Below, one piece after another: positions 51,573 through 60,969 of a stretch of DNA of 64,000 nucleotides; within the stretch, counting starts at the first letter, position 1, and the number at the start of each line of letters is the position of its first letter. The notes under the pieces are model-generated. The model did no database searches. It was not told the origin of the DNA and was given only the letters and a program-made list of their open reading frames with translations. Origin of the DNA: Calditrichota bacterium (GTDB lineage Bacteria > Calditrichota > Calditrichia > Calditrichales > J004); assembly GCA_013112635.1 (NCBI GenBank), contig JABFGF010000001.1, positions 744,001-808,000 on the forward strand. Direction: 5' to 3'. The translations under genes were made by a program, and so were the position numbers.

Positions 51573-53618
51573 TTAATTAATCTGATAGTTATTAAACTTT
51601 ATAAAGAAAGAAGTACCTTTGCCAACTTTACTTTGGAGATGTATTTCTCCACCAATTTTACCGACCATATTTTTGACAAGAGCTAATCCAAGACCTTTTC
51701 CTCCGCTTTGATCGGGAGAATTATTGCCTCTCTGGTAAGAATCAAAAACATTCACCTGTTTTTCTGGTGGAATTCCCGGACCATTATCAGTTACTTGGAA
51801 CACCAAAAATTCCTCTTCAATATTTGATAGTATCTTTATTTTATTACTGCGTTTTTTTATTGGCATATATTTACAGGCATTGTCAATCAGGTTCAAAAAA
51901 ATATGTTTTAAAACTGCTTCATTAGAAAGTAACACTGGTAAATTTTTATCGATTTCTACCTTTACATTTTTCCTTTTTAGCTCATAAGTCAGTTCATCAA
52001 GAATTGAAGAGATAAGCACTGAAATATTTACGGGTTCTTTTAATCCGATATTTTTGCTGGATTTAAAATTAGTAAGAATTTCCTCGATCATGTTGAGTTC
52101 TTTCTCAACATTTTTGCGTATTCTCAGCAACCTGTCATTTAAATCACCATCTAAATCATCTTTGTATTTTCTTTCAATTGATTCAACCAAACCAATCACA
52201 TTACGTAAAGGAGCATTTAAATCATGTGAGACCAGTTTTAACATAATATCTTTTTCAATTATCGAATCGCTAAGAAGTTTATTTGTTATTTCCAACTCTT
52301 CCGTACGCTGTTTTACACTTCGCTCCAGATTTTGAACATTGTCAATATTTTCAAGATGTAAAGCCACCGTATTTGCAAGCAGCATTAACTTTTCAAGATC
52401 TTTATGTTCAATGGATTTTTTCTCGCCAAGGTTCCCGATAATTACCATTCCATAAAAATGGAAAGCCGTATTAATTGGTATTAAAGCAAATTTTCCGGCT
52501 AAATTATATTTTAACATAATATCATTAAAAGGTAATTCTTCGCGAATTAAGGGATAATGACTTTGCATTTTTTGAACAATATAATTTTGGTCAGCAATAA
52601 TAAAATTTTTTAAATCGAACTTAATTTTTTCATCAAGAACACTAAGTCCTTTCAAGCTGGAACTATCGAATATCAATTTGGAATTTTCATATTTAAAGAG
52701 AAATGAAACCGAATAACCCAAACTTGAAGTAATCTCTTTTACTAAATTATCAAAAATACCTTTTTTAGTTTTCTCCTTTCTAAGCTCCAGCATATAAATA
52801 ACCAGGTTAGACATTGCTTCAAGTTCTTTATCAAGGTTTTTCTGAATTTGTTCTGCTTTCTGCTGAGATTTTCTCAGGTTAAGCGGAATCATTTTATTAT
52901 CCTGGCGCAGCTCTGCCATTCGTTTTGCAGCAACTTCCAGGTATCCAACAACCCTGTTAAACTCTGTTGACATCCCGGAATGCTCTTCCAGGCTTTCCTG
53001 GCCAATTGAAACAAGTTTTGATAAATGTATGAGCTTTTTAAATGGAATATAGACAACGCGGTCAAAGAAAAAGACAAAAAGGTAGATTAAGATTGCAGAA
53101 ATTAAAAGTAAAACAAACGATTGGTATCGGGCCGCTTTTTCTGACAAAACAATTTTCGTGGCATCAATTCCAACTTTTATGTTTATTTCGCCAACCCATT
53201 TTTTATCCTTTACCGGGATTGATAACGCTAAGATATTTTTATCATTCTTAAAGATCACTTCATTTACAGGGAATGAATCAATTTCAGCAAAACTATATTT
53301 ATCTCCAGGGAAATAATAATCATTCCCCAAATAGCTTGTACCTATATATTCAACCTCATCCAAACCTTCAATACTGGACACGATCGAATTGATAAAATCT
53401 TCTTTAGGTATATCGTTATCTGTTTTGCTTAAAATATTATATAGAAGGCTGTTTATTTTATATTCGAATAATAGTTTATGTTCTGCTAACTCTTTATCAT
53501 GCACAGACATAGGATAGTACAATGTCACAAAAATATTTGCTGCGACAAATATACTAAGTGTGAAAAGGAAAAATTTTGTCCTTATTGAAGAGTGCTTTAT
53601 AAAGAAAAGTAATTTCAT
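51573..53618 (-). CDS. Membrane sensor histidine kinase
   Basis: 681 residues. Two transmembrane segments (about 15-35 and 167-190) flank a periplasmic sensor region of about 130 residues. A HAMP-like/coiled-coil stretch, a GAF-like domain (about 285-425), DHp with H465 (LVSHDLNAPLRNVIG) and a complete HATPase domain follow: N580 (LNLIDNACKY), DNGPGIPP at 611-618 and GGKGLGLALV at 639-648. It probably autophosphorylates and signals to the receiver-DHp protein downstream. The ligand is unknown. Confidence 0.9.
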   Translation of the reverse strand: MKLLFFIKHSSIRTKFFLFTLSIFVAANIFVTLYYPMSVHDKELAEHKLLFEYKINSLLYNILSKTDNDIPKEDFINSIVSSIEGLDEVEYIGTSYLGNDYYFPGDKYSFAEIDSFPVNEVIFKNDKNILALSIPVKDKKWVGEINIKVGIDATKIVLSEKAARYQSFVLLLISAILIYLFVFFFDRVVYIPFKKLIHLSKLVSIGQESLEEHSGMSTEFNRVVGYLEVAAKRMAELRQDNKMIPLNLRKSQQKAEQIQKNLDKELEAMSNLVIYMLELRKEKTKKGIFDNLVKEITSSLGYSVSFLFKYENSKLIFDSSSLKGLSVLDEKIKFDLKNFIIADQNYIVQKMQSHYPLIREELPFNDIMLKYNLAGKFALIPINTAFHFYGMVIIGNLGEKKSIEHKDLEKLMLLANTVALHLENIDNVQNLERSVKQRTEELEITNKLLSDSIIEKDIMLKLVSHDLNAPLRNVIGLVESIERKYKDDLDGDLNDRLLRIRKNVEKELNMIEEILTNFKSSKNIGLKEPVNISVLISSILDELTYELKRKNVKVEIDKNLPVLLSNEAVLKHIFLNLIDNACKYMPIKKRSNKIKILSNIEEEFLVFQVTDNGPGIPPEKQVNVFDSYQRGNNSPDQSGGKGLGLALVKNMVGKIGGEIHLQSKVGKGTSFFIKFNNYQIN

Positions 53619-53647
53619 TCAAATTATCAGATTACTAAAACTATAGG

Positions 53648-54211
53648 CTACTTTGCGCGTTCCAGATATTTGCCATCTCTTGTATCAATTCTAATTACTT
53701 CATCTTCCCCGATAAACTGAGGAACCTGGACAGTGAGACCTGTTTCAAGTTTGGCCGGCTTATAAGATGATGTGACGGTTGCTGTCTTTAAATGTGGGGC
53801 TGTTTCTACTATTTTCAAATCCATTGTTGCAGGTAATTCTACACTTAAAGGGTTTTCTTCAAAAAAACTTATATCGCATTGTGTGTTAGGTAATAAATAA
53901 TACTTTGCATCTCCGATCATTTCACTATTTATTGGAATTTGATCATACGTTTCCTGATCCATAAAATAGAAATTATCTCCATCATCATATAAAAATTCCA
54001 TCTTCCTTGTATCAAGATTAGCTTTTTCAACATTTTCATCTGACCGAAATCTGTTTTCGGCATTATTACCCGTTTTAATATTTTTCATTTTTGTTTGAAC
54101 ACCGGCTTGCCCTTTGCCTGGTGTAAAGTGCTGCATGCCGGTTACAACATGTAGTTCATTATTATAAATTAAAATCATACCTTTGCGAATTTGTGTTGCC
54201 TTAATCTTCAT
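53648..54211 (-). CDS. efp: Elongation factor P
   Basis: Relieves ribosome stalling at polyproline. 187 residues with three OB-type domains. The conserved tip-loop is HFTPGKGQAGVQTKMKN with the modifiable lysine near residue 34, followed by FRSDENVEKANLD and FLYDDGDNFYFMD. LKTATVTSSYKPAKLETG and the terminal RIDTRDGKYLERA are the C-terminal signatures. It is the last gene of an operon with asparaginase, HDAC-family and GNAT-like genes, 16 bases after the last. No EpmA, EpmB or EarP is in the window. Confidence 0.97.
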   Translation of the reverse strand: MKIKATQIRKGMILIYNNELHVVTGMQHFTPGKGQAGVQTKMKNIKTGNNAENRFRSDENVEKANLDTRKMEFLYDDGDNFYFMDQETYDQIPINSEMIGDAKYYLLPNTQCDISFFEENPLSVELPATMDLKIVETAPHLKTATVTSSYKPAKLETGLTVQVPQFIGEDEVIRIDTRDGKYLERAK

Positions 54212-54227
54212 TACTTCTCCACTTTGT

Positions 54228-55082
54228 TCATATTAATTTATATTTTCTTTTCTTAAGATAATTTTCTACAGATTTTTTGTATGGTCTGGAATGATATAAT
54301 TGAGCCCATTCTTTTGTGAGTGGCAAAACTTGTCTTTTACCATCCCATTTAAATATTTTCCCATCATCTACATCAATTAGTTTTCCATTTTCAATCGCCC
54401 AAGCCATTTCATGCAGTTTTTTATTTTTCTTCTCTTTAATAATGGCTAATAATTTAGCTTGATCCAATGGATTTTCATAATAGAAAATTTTTGAGTAGAA
54501 AAAAGCATTATGGAAATGATCAGGAATATTTATGATCCCCTGTAAACCAAGCCTTTTTGATGCCATTACTAAAAGTTCCAGGGCCAATGAGCCAATGCCA
54601 AGCCCAGGATTATCCTGGCCAGGTAATTGCGGCCTGTTATCAGTAAAATCTTTACGTGGATTTTGCATCTTCAACCATTCGACAATAAGGCATTCATATT
54701 TTTTGCCATTCAATGCAGTTTTAAAAGGTAAATCTATCTTGACAAAATCTCGGCGAACAACTAATTCTATTAGCGTTTCAACAAGTTTATCTGTTTTATT
54801 TTGAATGATTACTTTGTGTTTAAAAGGATCAGAAGTATCGATGGAGATACTTAAATCGGTAAACCCTAATTTATTTAGCTTTTTAATTATTTTATATTTT
54901 TCAAGAATTATTTTTAAACCTGTAAGGGAGTAATAACCTAAAAAAAGATTTTCACCACGGTTACCAATATTTACATTGAATAAATCGTCTTCATTAAGAT
55001 CAAAATCAAAGTTTTGAGTTGGCCACTCTATCTTACTCATTCTATTGGCCAGCTCTTTTAGGTGGATACTTAGTTTAAACAT
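54228..55082 (-). CDS. Uncharacterised protein with GNAT-like motif
   Basis: 284 residues, no signal peptide. Residues 153-180 (LPGQDNPGLGIGSLALELL...) look like the acyl-CoA loop of GNAT acetyltransferases: a Q/R-X-X-G-X-G-type turn followed by a helix and a strand. The next IPDHFHNAFFYSKIFYYENP resembles the GNAT ending, where a neighbour residue follows an asparagine-aromatic pair. The N-terminal half is unfamiliar. It overlaps the HDAC-family gene by eight bases and lies 16 bases before efp, so the genes are co-translated. A catalytic role is inferred only. Confidence 0.6.
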   Translation of the reverse strand: MFKLSIHLKELANRMSKIEWPTQNFDFDLNEDDLFNVNIGNRGENLFLGYYSLTGLKIILEKYKIIKKLNKLGFTDLSISIDTSDPFKHKVIIQNKTDKLVETLIELVVRRDFVKIDLPFKTALNGKKYECLIVEWLKMQNPRKDFTDNRPQLPGQDNPGLGIGSLALELLVMASKRLGLQGIINIPDHFHNAFFYSKIFYYENPLDQAKLLAIIKEKKNKKLHEMAWAIENGKLIDVDDGKIFKWDGKRQVLPLTKEWAQLYHSRPYKKSVENYLKKRKYKLI

Positions 55083-56013
55083 ACTGCTTATTCCCTTTCA
55101 TAGCGGTACTGATAAAATCATAATAAATTTTCCAGCTTTTTTCACCATATCCACCGCCGGGCAAAATAACTACAGGTACATTCAATTTACTGGCAATTTG
55201 CAAGATATAAACGTTTCTTTTTAACATCATTTCACGGCTGATATTCATGTCAGCCAATTCATCAAGTTCATAAGGATCCGATCCTGCTACATAAAAAATA
55301 AACTCCGGTTTAAACTGCTCAAGTATTAAATCTAATTTTTCTTCAACAGTTTTCATATATTTTTTTTCTGAAATTCCCGATTCAACCAATAAATCCAAAT
55401 TTGAGACAGCTTCTTCTTCTATCCATTTATCTGCATGGATTGAAAAGGTAAATACGTTTGCATCATTCTTAAATATAAGAGTATTGCCATTGCCTTGGTG
55501 ATAATCAAGGTCAACGATCAAGACCCTCTTAATCTTTGTTTCTTCCTGAACCCTTTTAACTGCAATTGCTATGTCATTTAATAAACAAAAGCCTTCTGCC
55601 TTTTCAGGTTGGGCATGATGAAACCCTCCACCCAAATTAAAAATCGGCTTATTTAATTCAATGGCCTTAAATGCAGCATGGATTGTACCACCACACACAG
55701 CTTTATAATACTCGAGAACTGAATTATCCCAGATTGTATTTATTTCAATTTTTAAGGCCTGGTTTACATAAATAGGATCTTGAATTTTGCGAATATAAAT
55801 GGCGCTATGAATTTTTTTGATATCGCTATATTCACATGGTTTGGGGTACAAGATATTTTTAGCTTTTAACAATTTCTGTGCGATTAGCTTATCACGTATT
55901 CTTTTATATTTAAAGATATCAAATGTATGATGCGAACCATAGGTTGATACTCCAATTAAATATTCTGAAGAAAAAACAACATACGCTTTTGGCTTTTTGA
56001 AATATCGTATCAA
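55075..56013 (-). CDS. Histone-deacetylase-family amidohydrolase
   Basis: 312 residues of the arginase/deacetylase fold. The zinc and catalytic residues are all visible: GGGFHHA (H132, H133), VDLDYHQGNG (D170 and H172 as zinc ligands), AGSDPYELDELADM (D246) and GGGYG with Y289. Bacterial members act on acetylated polyamines, acetoin pathway compounds or acyl-lysine. It overlaps asparaginase by four bases and the GNAT-like gene by eight, suggesting joint production of an acylating and a deacylating activity. Confidence 0.9.
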   Translation of the reverse strand: MIRYFKKPKAYVVFSSEYLIGVSTYGSHHTFDIFKYKRIRDKLIAQKLLKAKNILYPKPCEYSDIKKIHSAIYIRKIQDPIYVNQALKIEINTIWDNSVLEYYKAVCGGTIHAAFKAIELNKPIFNLGGGFHHAQPEKAEGFCLLNDIAIAVKRVQEETKIKRVLIVDLDYHQGNGNTLIFKNDANVFTFSIHADKWIEEEAVSNLDLLVESGISEKKYMKTVEEKLDLILEQFKPEFIFYVAGSDPYELDELADMNISREMMLKRNVYILQIASKLNVPVVILPGGGYGEKSWKIYYDFISTAMKGNKQYV

Positions 56014-57008
56014 TCTTCAATCTCACCGGCAATATTTTTTAAGAAATAGTTTTTAACACCCTTAGTATCAGATGATAAAGCTAATGATTTCATAATCTTT
56101 ACAACAGAAGCTTCAATAGTCATATCAACACACCCAATTGCTCCGGCATCCATAACTTTTTGCCCGCTTTCATATATTTGAAGATTTACTTTGCCATGTG
56201 ATGAACTACTATTAATAAAAACAGCTTTTCCAGCAGAAACAGCATCTTTGATAAACACAAGCCATTCAGATTCCTTCATCGGAATATTACCTGCTCCAAA
56301 CCCAATTAGCATAATGGCCCGAATATTTTTATCAAGAATTGTATGTCTGTAAAAGCCTGGATCACAATTTGGAAAAATATGGATGCTTATTACAGATGAA
56401 TCAAAACCTGGGCTGAACTGGTAATTGTTAGAACTTTGCCTGATTAAACTTTTTTTCGGTTCTACATTTAGACCAATTTCCCCAAGTGGAGGATAATTAG
56501 GGCTGTAAAAAGCATCATAGCTTGTAATGCTCGTTTTTCGTGATCTGTTTCCCCGTAATATATGTTGTCCAAAAACAATCACAACTTCACCGATATCATA
56601 TGTCGCAACCTCAATGGCGTCAATCAGGTTCAGCCTGGCATCAGAACGAAGTTTTGACAAGGGACGTTGCGCGCCTGTTAAGATTACAGGTTTATTCAGG
56701 TTAAGCAAGCTATACGATAAAGCCGCGGCAGTAAAGACCATAGTGTCAGTACCATGGATTATTACAAATCCATCATAAGTATTCATATTGCTGTTAATTA
56801 TCTCTGCAAGAACATCCCATTCTTTAATAGAAAGATCTGAGCTATCTTCATTAAAAGGGATTTGTACATTAATTTCAGCAATTTGTGCTATTTCCGGCAC
56901 CCGTTCCAGAAGCTCATGTTGTAAGTTACCCGGCGTCAAAGTTTGATCAGGTTCCATTGGCATCATACCAAAAGTACCACCAGTATGTAAGACAAGAATT
57001 TTTTTCAT
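56010..57008 (-). CDS. Type I L-asparaginase
   Basis: 332 residues. The nucleophilic threonine is T12 in LVLHTGGTFGMMP. The second catalytic threonine lies in IIHGTDTMVFTAAALS near residue 84, with the lysine in LTGAQRPLSKLRSD. No signal peptide, so it is the cytoplasmic AnsA type that hydrolyses asparagine to aspartate and ammonia; a role on short peptides or amide side groups is possible. It is the first gene of the four-gene run ending in efp. Confidence 0.88.
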   Translation of the reverse strand: MKKILVLHTGGTFGMMPMEPDQTLTPGNLQHELLERVPEIAQIAEINVQIPFNEDSSDLSIKEWDVLAEIINSNMNTYDGFVIIHGTDTMVFTAAALSYSLLNLNKPVILTGAQRPLSKLRSDARLNLIDAIEVATYDIGEVVIVFGQHILRGNRSRKTSITSYDAFYSPNYPPLGEIGLNVEPKKSLIRQSSNNYQFSPGFDSSVISIHIFPNCDPGFYRHTILDKNIRAIMLIGFGAGNIPMKESEWLVFIKDAVSAGKAVFINSSSSHGKVNLQIYESGQKVMDAGAIGCVDMTIEASVVKIMKSLALSSDTKGVKNYFLKNIAGEIED

Positions 57009-57141
57009 ACTTTTTTCGAGGAAATCGTCACACTTTTTTAAAATTTGTTATTTATATTTGATCTTTCTTTTTCATTCGGGGTTATGCTATTTATGAGGGG
57101 ATAAAAAAAGTACCAAAGGCCATTGGAACGTCCCCCATATA

Positions 57142-57168
57142 AAAAAAGCCGCTTTTAGCGGCTTTTTT
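57142..57168. terminator. Bidirectional Rho-independent terminator after ppdK
   Basis: AAAAAAGCCGCT (57142-57153) pairs perfectly with AGCGGCTTTTTT (57157-57168) around a three-base loop. Flanking A/T runs allow function in either direction. It lies 16 bases past the ppdK stop on the minus strand and insulates ppdK from the asparaginase operon. Confidence 0.93.
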
Positions 57169-57184
57169 GTTTTATTAACATTTA

Positions 57185-59860
57185 TTACTTGTTTTTAAGA
57201 ACCGCATGCGCTGCTGCTAAGCGAGCAATTGGAACTCTGAATGGTGAACAACTTACGTAATTTAAACCGACTTTATGACAAAACTCAACTGATCTGGGAT
57301 CACCACCATGTTCACCACAAATTCCAGTTTTTAAATCAGGTTTAACACTACGCCCTTTTTGAACTGCCATTTCAACCAATTGACCTACGCCTGTTTGGTC
57401 CAGCGTCTGAAACGGATCATCGGGTAAAATTCCTTTTTCATCATATTCTTTCAAGAATTTCCCTGCATCATCACGGCTATAACCAAAAGCCATCTGGGTT
57501 AAATCATTTGTTCCAAATGAGAAAAACTGCGCTTCGTCAGCAACTTCGTTTGCGGTTAATGCAGCTCTTGGAATCTCAATCATTGTTCCCACAAGATAAT
57601 CGACTTTAATACCTTTTTCTTCCTGTACTTTTTCTGCCACTTCTACAACAACAGCTTTCTGATTTGCAAGTTCGGCCTTAGTTCCAATTAATGGAATCAT
57701 TATTTCTGGTAGTACATTTACACCTTCAGATTTTAACTGGCAGGCAGCTTCCATTATTGCCCTGGCTTGCATCTCGGTAATCTCCGGATACGTAACGCCT
57801 AAGCGGCATCCACGGTGGCCAAGCATTGGGTTAAACTCATGTAATGAGTCAACTTTTTCTTTAACCTCTTCAAGGGTTATTCCCATTTCCTTTGCCATTT
57901 CCTGCTGATTTTCTTCTTCATGCGGCAAGAACTCATGCAATGGAGGATCAAGTGTTCGGATTGTTACAGGCAAATCGTGCATAGCTTTAAAGATACCATA
58001 AAAATCATCCCGTTGGTAAGGAAGCAATTTATCTAGTGCACTTCTACGGCCTGCTTCATCTTCTGCAAGAATCATTTCACGGACGGCCTTAATACGATCG
58101 CCTTCAAAAAACATGTGCTCGGTCCGGCATAAACCAATACCTTCCGCACCAAAGTTTCTGGCAACTTCAGAATCATGCGGTGTATCAGAATTTGTACGAA
58201 CTTTTAAACGGCGAATTTCATCGGCCCAAGACATTAAAGTACCAAAATTTCCAGAGAGTTCCGGAGTTACAGTTGCTACTTTACCAGCAATAACAAGACC
58301 CTCGGAACCATCAAGAGAAAGCCAATCGCCTTCTTTGTATTCTTTGCCATCAACAATCATTACTTTGGCTTTGTAATCGATTTTAATTTCTCCACAACCA
58401 GCTACACAACAAGTACCCATTCCACGGGCAACAACAGCTGCATGAGAAGTCATTCCACCTCTTGCTGTCAGAATACCTTTAGCCACATTCATACCACCAA
58501 TGTCTTCCGGAGAGGTTTCTATACGTACAAGAATTACATCTTCACCACGTTCAACCCATTCTTCCGCATCATCGGCATGGAAAACTATTTTACCTGTTGC
58601 AGCGCCAGGAGAAGCAGGTAAACCTTTTGTTATAACAACTTTTTCTGCACCCGGATCAAAAGTAGGATGTAATAACTGGTCCAACTGATCTGGTTCAACG
58701 CGTAAGACAGCTGTTTCTTTATCGATCATGCCTTCTTCAACCATCTCAACAGCAATTCTTACAGCTGCTGCTGCTGTTCTTTTACCATTGCGAGTTTGCA
58801 GCATCCAAAGTTTACCTTTTTGAATTGTAAATTCCAGATCTTGCATATCGGAATAATGGTTTTCCAATTTTTTGTAAGTAGCAACCAATTCAGAATATGG
58901 ACCAGGCATTAATTTTTCTAAAGTAACCTGAGATTCGTCACTTCTTGTAGAATCATCAACAGGTTCTGGAGTTCTTACACCGGCAACAACATCTTCACCT
59001 TGTGCATTTACAAGATATTCACCATAAAATTTTCTTTCGCCAGTGGCCGGGTCGCGTGTAAAAGCAACGCCAGTAGCACAATCATCACCCATGTTTCCAT
59101 AAACCATGGCTTGCACGTTTACTGCTGTACCCCATTCGGCAGGAATATTATTTAGTTTTCTATATGTAACTGCTCTCTGATTATTCCATGATCCAAATAC
59201 AGCACTTACCGCACCCCATAACTGAGTCCATGGATCTGTTGGAAAATCGTGACCTGTATCTTTTTTAATCTCTGCTTTAAAAAGACTTACGAGTTCTTTC
59301 AAATCCTCTGCAGTTAAATCGGTATCCAGCTTAACGCCTTTACGTTCTTTCATTTCATGAATAATTACTTCAAAAGGATCTTCTTCTTCTTTTGTTTTTG
59401 GTTTCAAATCTAAAACAACATCACCATACATTTGCACAAACCGGCGATATGAATCCCATCCAAAACGCTCATTGCCAGATTGTTCAATAATACCGTGTAC
59501 AGTTTCATCATTTAATCCAAGATTCAAAACAGTATCCATCATACCAGGCATGGAGGCTGGTGCCCCTGAACGTACAGAAAGGAGCAAAGGATTGTGCTTA
59601 TCTCCAAAAACAGCTCCCATAACACCTTCAACTTTTTTCACACCTTCTTGTACTTGTTTTTTTACAAGCTCAGAATACTGGCCATCATTTTCATAATAAT
59701 CACTGCAAACTTCTGTTGATATTGTAAACCCTGCCGGAACCGGAACACCAATATTGGACATTTCAGCTAAATTTGCTCCCTTACCACCGAGCAATAACTT
59801 CATATTCGCTTGTCCTTCAGCGCTCCCTGCGCCAAATGAATAAACATATTTTTCAGACAT
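57185..59860 (-). CDS. ppdK: Pyruvate, phosphate dikinase
   Basis: Interconverts pyruvate, ATP and phosphate with PEP, AMP and pyrophosphate. 891 residues, standard for the family. ATP-grasp domain: [25 protein letters not shown]. The swivelling phosphohistidine domain has [15 protein letters not shown] near residue 458. The PEP-binding barrel has [26 protein letters not shown] and the C-terminal [11 protein letters not shown] pyrophosphate-linked step in glycolysis/gluconeogenesis fits the FCB setting and complements fbaA. AGGCATTAAATG precedes the start. Confidence 0.97.
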   Translation of the reverse strand: MSEKYVYSFGAGSAEGQANMKLLLGGKGANLAEMSNIGVPVPAGFTISTEVCSDYYENDGQYSELVKKQVQEGVKKVEGVMGAVFGDKHNPLLLSVRSGAPASMPGMMDTVLNLGLNDETVHGIIEQSGNERFGWDSYRRFVQMYGDVVLDLKPKTKEEEDPFEVIIHEMKERKGVKLDTDLTAEDLKELVSLFKAEIKKDTGHDFPTDPWTQLWGAVSAVFGSWNNQRAVTYRKLNNIPAEWGTAVNVQAMVYGNMGDDCATGVAFTRDPATGERKFYGEYLVNAQGEDVVAGVRTPEPVDDSTRSDESQVTLEKLMPGPYSELVATYKKLENHYSDMQDLEFTIQKGKLWMLQTRNGKRTAAAAVRIAVEMVEEGMIDKETAVLRVEPDQLDQLLHPTFDPGAEKVVITKGLPASPGAATGKIVFHADDAEEWVERGEDVILVRIETSPEDIGGMNVAKGILTARGGMTSHAAVVARGMGTCCVAGCGEIKIDYKAKVMIVDGKEYKEGDWLSLDGSEGLVIAGKVATVTPELSGNFGTLMSWADEIRRLKVRTNSDTPHDSEVARNFGAEGIGLCRTEHMFFEGDRIKAVREMILAEDEAGRRSALDKLLPYQRDDFYGIFKAMHDLPVTIRTLDPPLHEFLPHEEENQQEMAKEMGITLEEVKEKVDSLHEFNPMLGHRGCRLGVTYPEITEMQARAIMEAACQLKSEGVNVLPEIMIPLIGTKAELANQKAVVVEVAEKVQEEKGIKVDYLVGTMIEIPRAALTANEVADEAQFFSFGTNDLTQMAFGYSRDDAGKFLKEYDEKGILPDDPFQTLDQTGVGQLVEMAVQKGRSVKPDLKTGICGEHGGDPRSVEFCHKVGLNYVSCSPFRVPIARLAAAHAVLKNK

Positions 59861-60211
59861 TTAATGCCTCCAAAATTTTCTATTAAACATAAATTATTTT
59901 TCTTATAAAAAAGTCTATGTAAACCTGTTTTAAATGATTTCAAATAGTACTTTTGAATAATCAGTCTTTAATATACAAAATTTTATTTATTAATTCTTAA
60001 TTTGAAAAAAGAAATTTTTAAAAAAATTCAGGTGACTTAAATCACAATGACAAAAGCTGTTTTAAATCAAATTTGTCATGCTTTTCCAAATGGGGGTTAA
60101 GCAGTCCATAAAAATCGCTTTTGTTAAAAATATCTTACATAATTTTCACTCTTGTAATCTTATGTTATCATTTTTAACAATTATGCTGACATCAAAATCA
60201 AGGAGGAAGAT
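59861..60211. other. Intergenic region between ppdK and the polyketide locus
   Basis: 351 AT-rich bases with no ORF. It contains a Crp-like box GTGA-CTTAAA-TCAC at 60032-60045, and an 8-base inverted repeat (ATGACAAA at 60047-60054, TTTGTCAT at 60072-60079). A full Shine-Dalgarno AAGGAGGA lies at 60200-60207. No clear -35/-10 pair was identified for either side. Confidence 0.6.
60032..60079. promoter_or_regulatory. Candidate Crp/Fnr-family site plus adjacent inverted repeat
   Basis: GTGA, six bases, TCAC at 60032-60045 matches the core of a Crp site and is followed by A. Next to it ATGACAAA (60047-60054) and TTTGTCAT (60072-60079) are perfect inverted arms 17 bases apart. The pair lies about 130 bases before the regulator gene and 170 before ppdK. 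Either carbon status or another signal could act here. No binding evidence exists. Confidence 0.35.
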
Positions 60212-60958
60212 TTGTCGGCTTTAATCGTGTATTACGAGCATCAGGAAGAGCTCGATGATTTAAGTATGGTTCTTCGTGGGCAAAATGGATGGGATTTTCA
60301 GTATTTTGATTCCGGGCAATTCTCTGTTAATGACATAACGACTCAGCTAATTGATGAAGAAATCAACTTTCTTATCTGTACCAAGGTCTTTTCTTCAAAA
60401 ATCGTTATGGATTTATGTCAGCTATATGAACGCTTTCCATTATTAACAATTATTTACTTTAATCCTGTTTTGAAAGACGGAGAATTTGCTGAGCTTTATA
60501 AAGCTGGAATTAAATATTGTTTTGTTGGCGAACAGAGACAAAACAATCTTAATATTGCTTTAAAAAAGCTATTTGCAGAACGTTGGAAAAAAATCCCGGA
60601 AGAACTGTTTGATTATGATTATGAACTACTTCCATCCCGCGGAAAAAGAATTTTACGATATATAGAAAATACGCCAATCAAGCTTTTTACAACAGAACAT
60701 ATTGCTAAGTATTTGCGGATGTCTCAGAGTCATTTTCGTAAAGAATTCAAAAGCTATTTTGGAGTCAATTTTAGGCAATTTAAACAAACCTTGCTATGTC
60801 ACTATGAAGATATATTACTGTTTGAGAGAAACCTGAAACCAAGGAATGTATTTCAGGTGTTAGATTATAAAAATTTATCAGCATTCAGTCGATCTTTTAA
60901 AACACGTCATGGAAAATCCTGGCAGGTATTAACCCGTAACAATAATCTAAGTCTGTAA
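60212..60958 (+). CDS. AraC-type regulator with pseudo-receiver domain
   Basis: 248 residues starting at TTG 60212, fixed by a perfect Shine-Dalgarno (AAGGAGGA) four bases before it. The N-terminal 125 residues have a receiver-like alternation (FLICTKVFSSKIVMDLC, TIIYFNP, GIKYCFVGEQ), but no acidic pair, no phosphoacceptor aspartate (cysteine/threonine region instead) and no TKP lysine. The C-terminus has two AraC helix-turn-helix motifs (IAKYLRMSQSHFRKEFKSYF and NLSAFSRSFKTRHGKSW). It is transcribed into the polyketide synthase gene 11 bases downstream, of which it is the probable regulator. Confidence 0.85.
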   Translation: MSALIVYYEHQEELDDLSMVLRGQNGWDFQYFDSGQFSVNDITTQLIDEEINFLICTKVFSSKIVMDLCQLYERFPLLTIIYFNPVLKDGEFAELYKAGIKYCFVGEQRQNNLNIALKKLFAERWKKIPEELFDYDYELLPSRGKRILRYIENTPIKLFTTEHIAKYLRMSQSHFRKEFKSYFGVNFRQFKQTLLCHYEDILLFERNLKPRNVFQVLDYKNLSAFSRSFKTRHGKSWQVLTRNNNLSL

Positions 60959-60969
60959 AGGGTATAAAA

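Noticed and set aside
51241-51576. Plus-strand 111-codon ORF over the receiver-DHp gene
   Set aside because: Antisense of a conserved receiver domain; no supporting motif or ribosome site.
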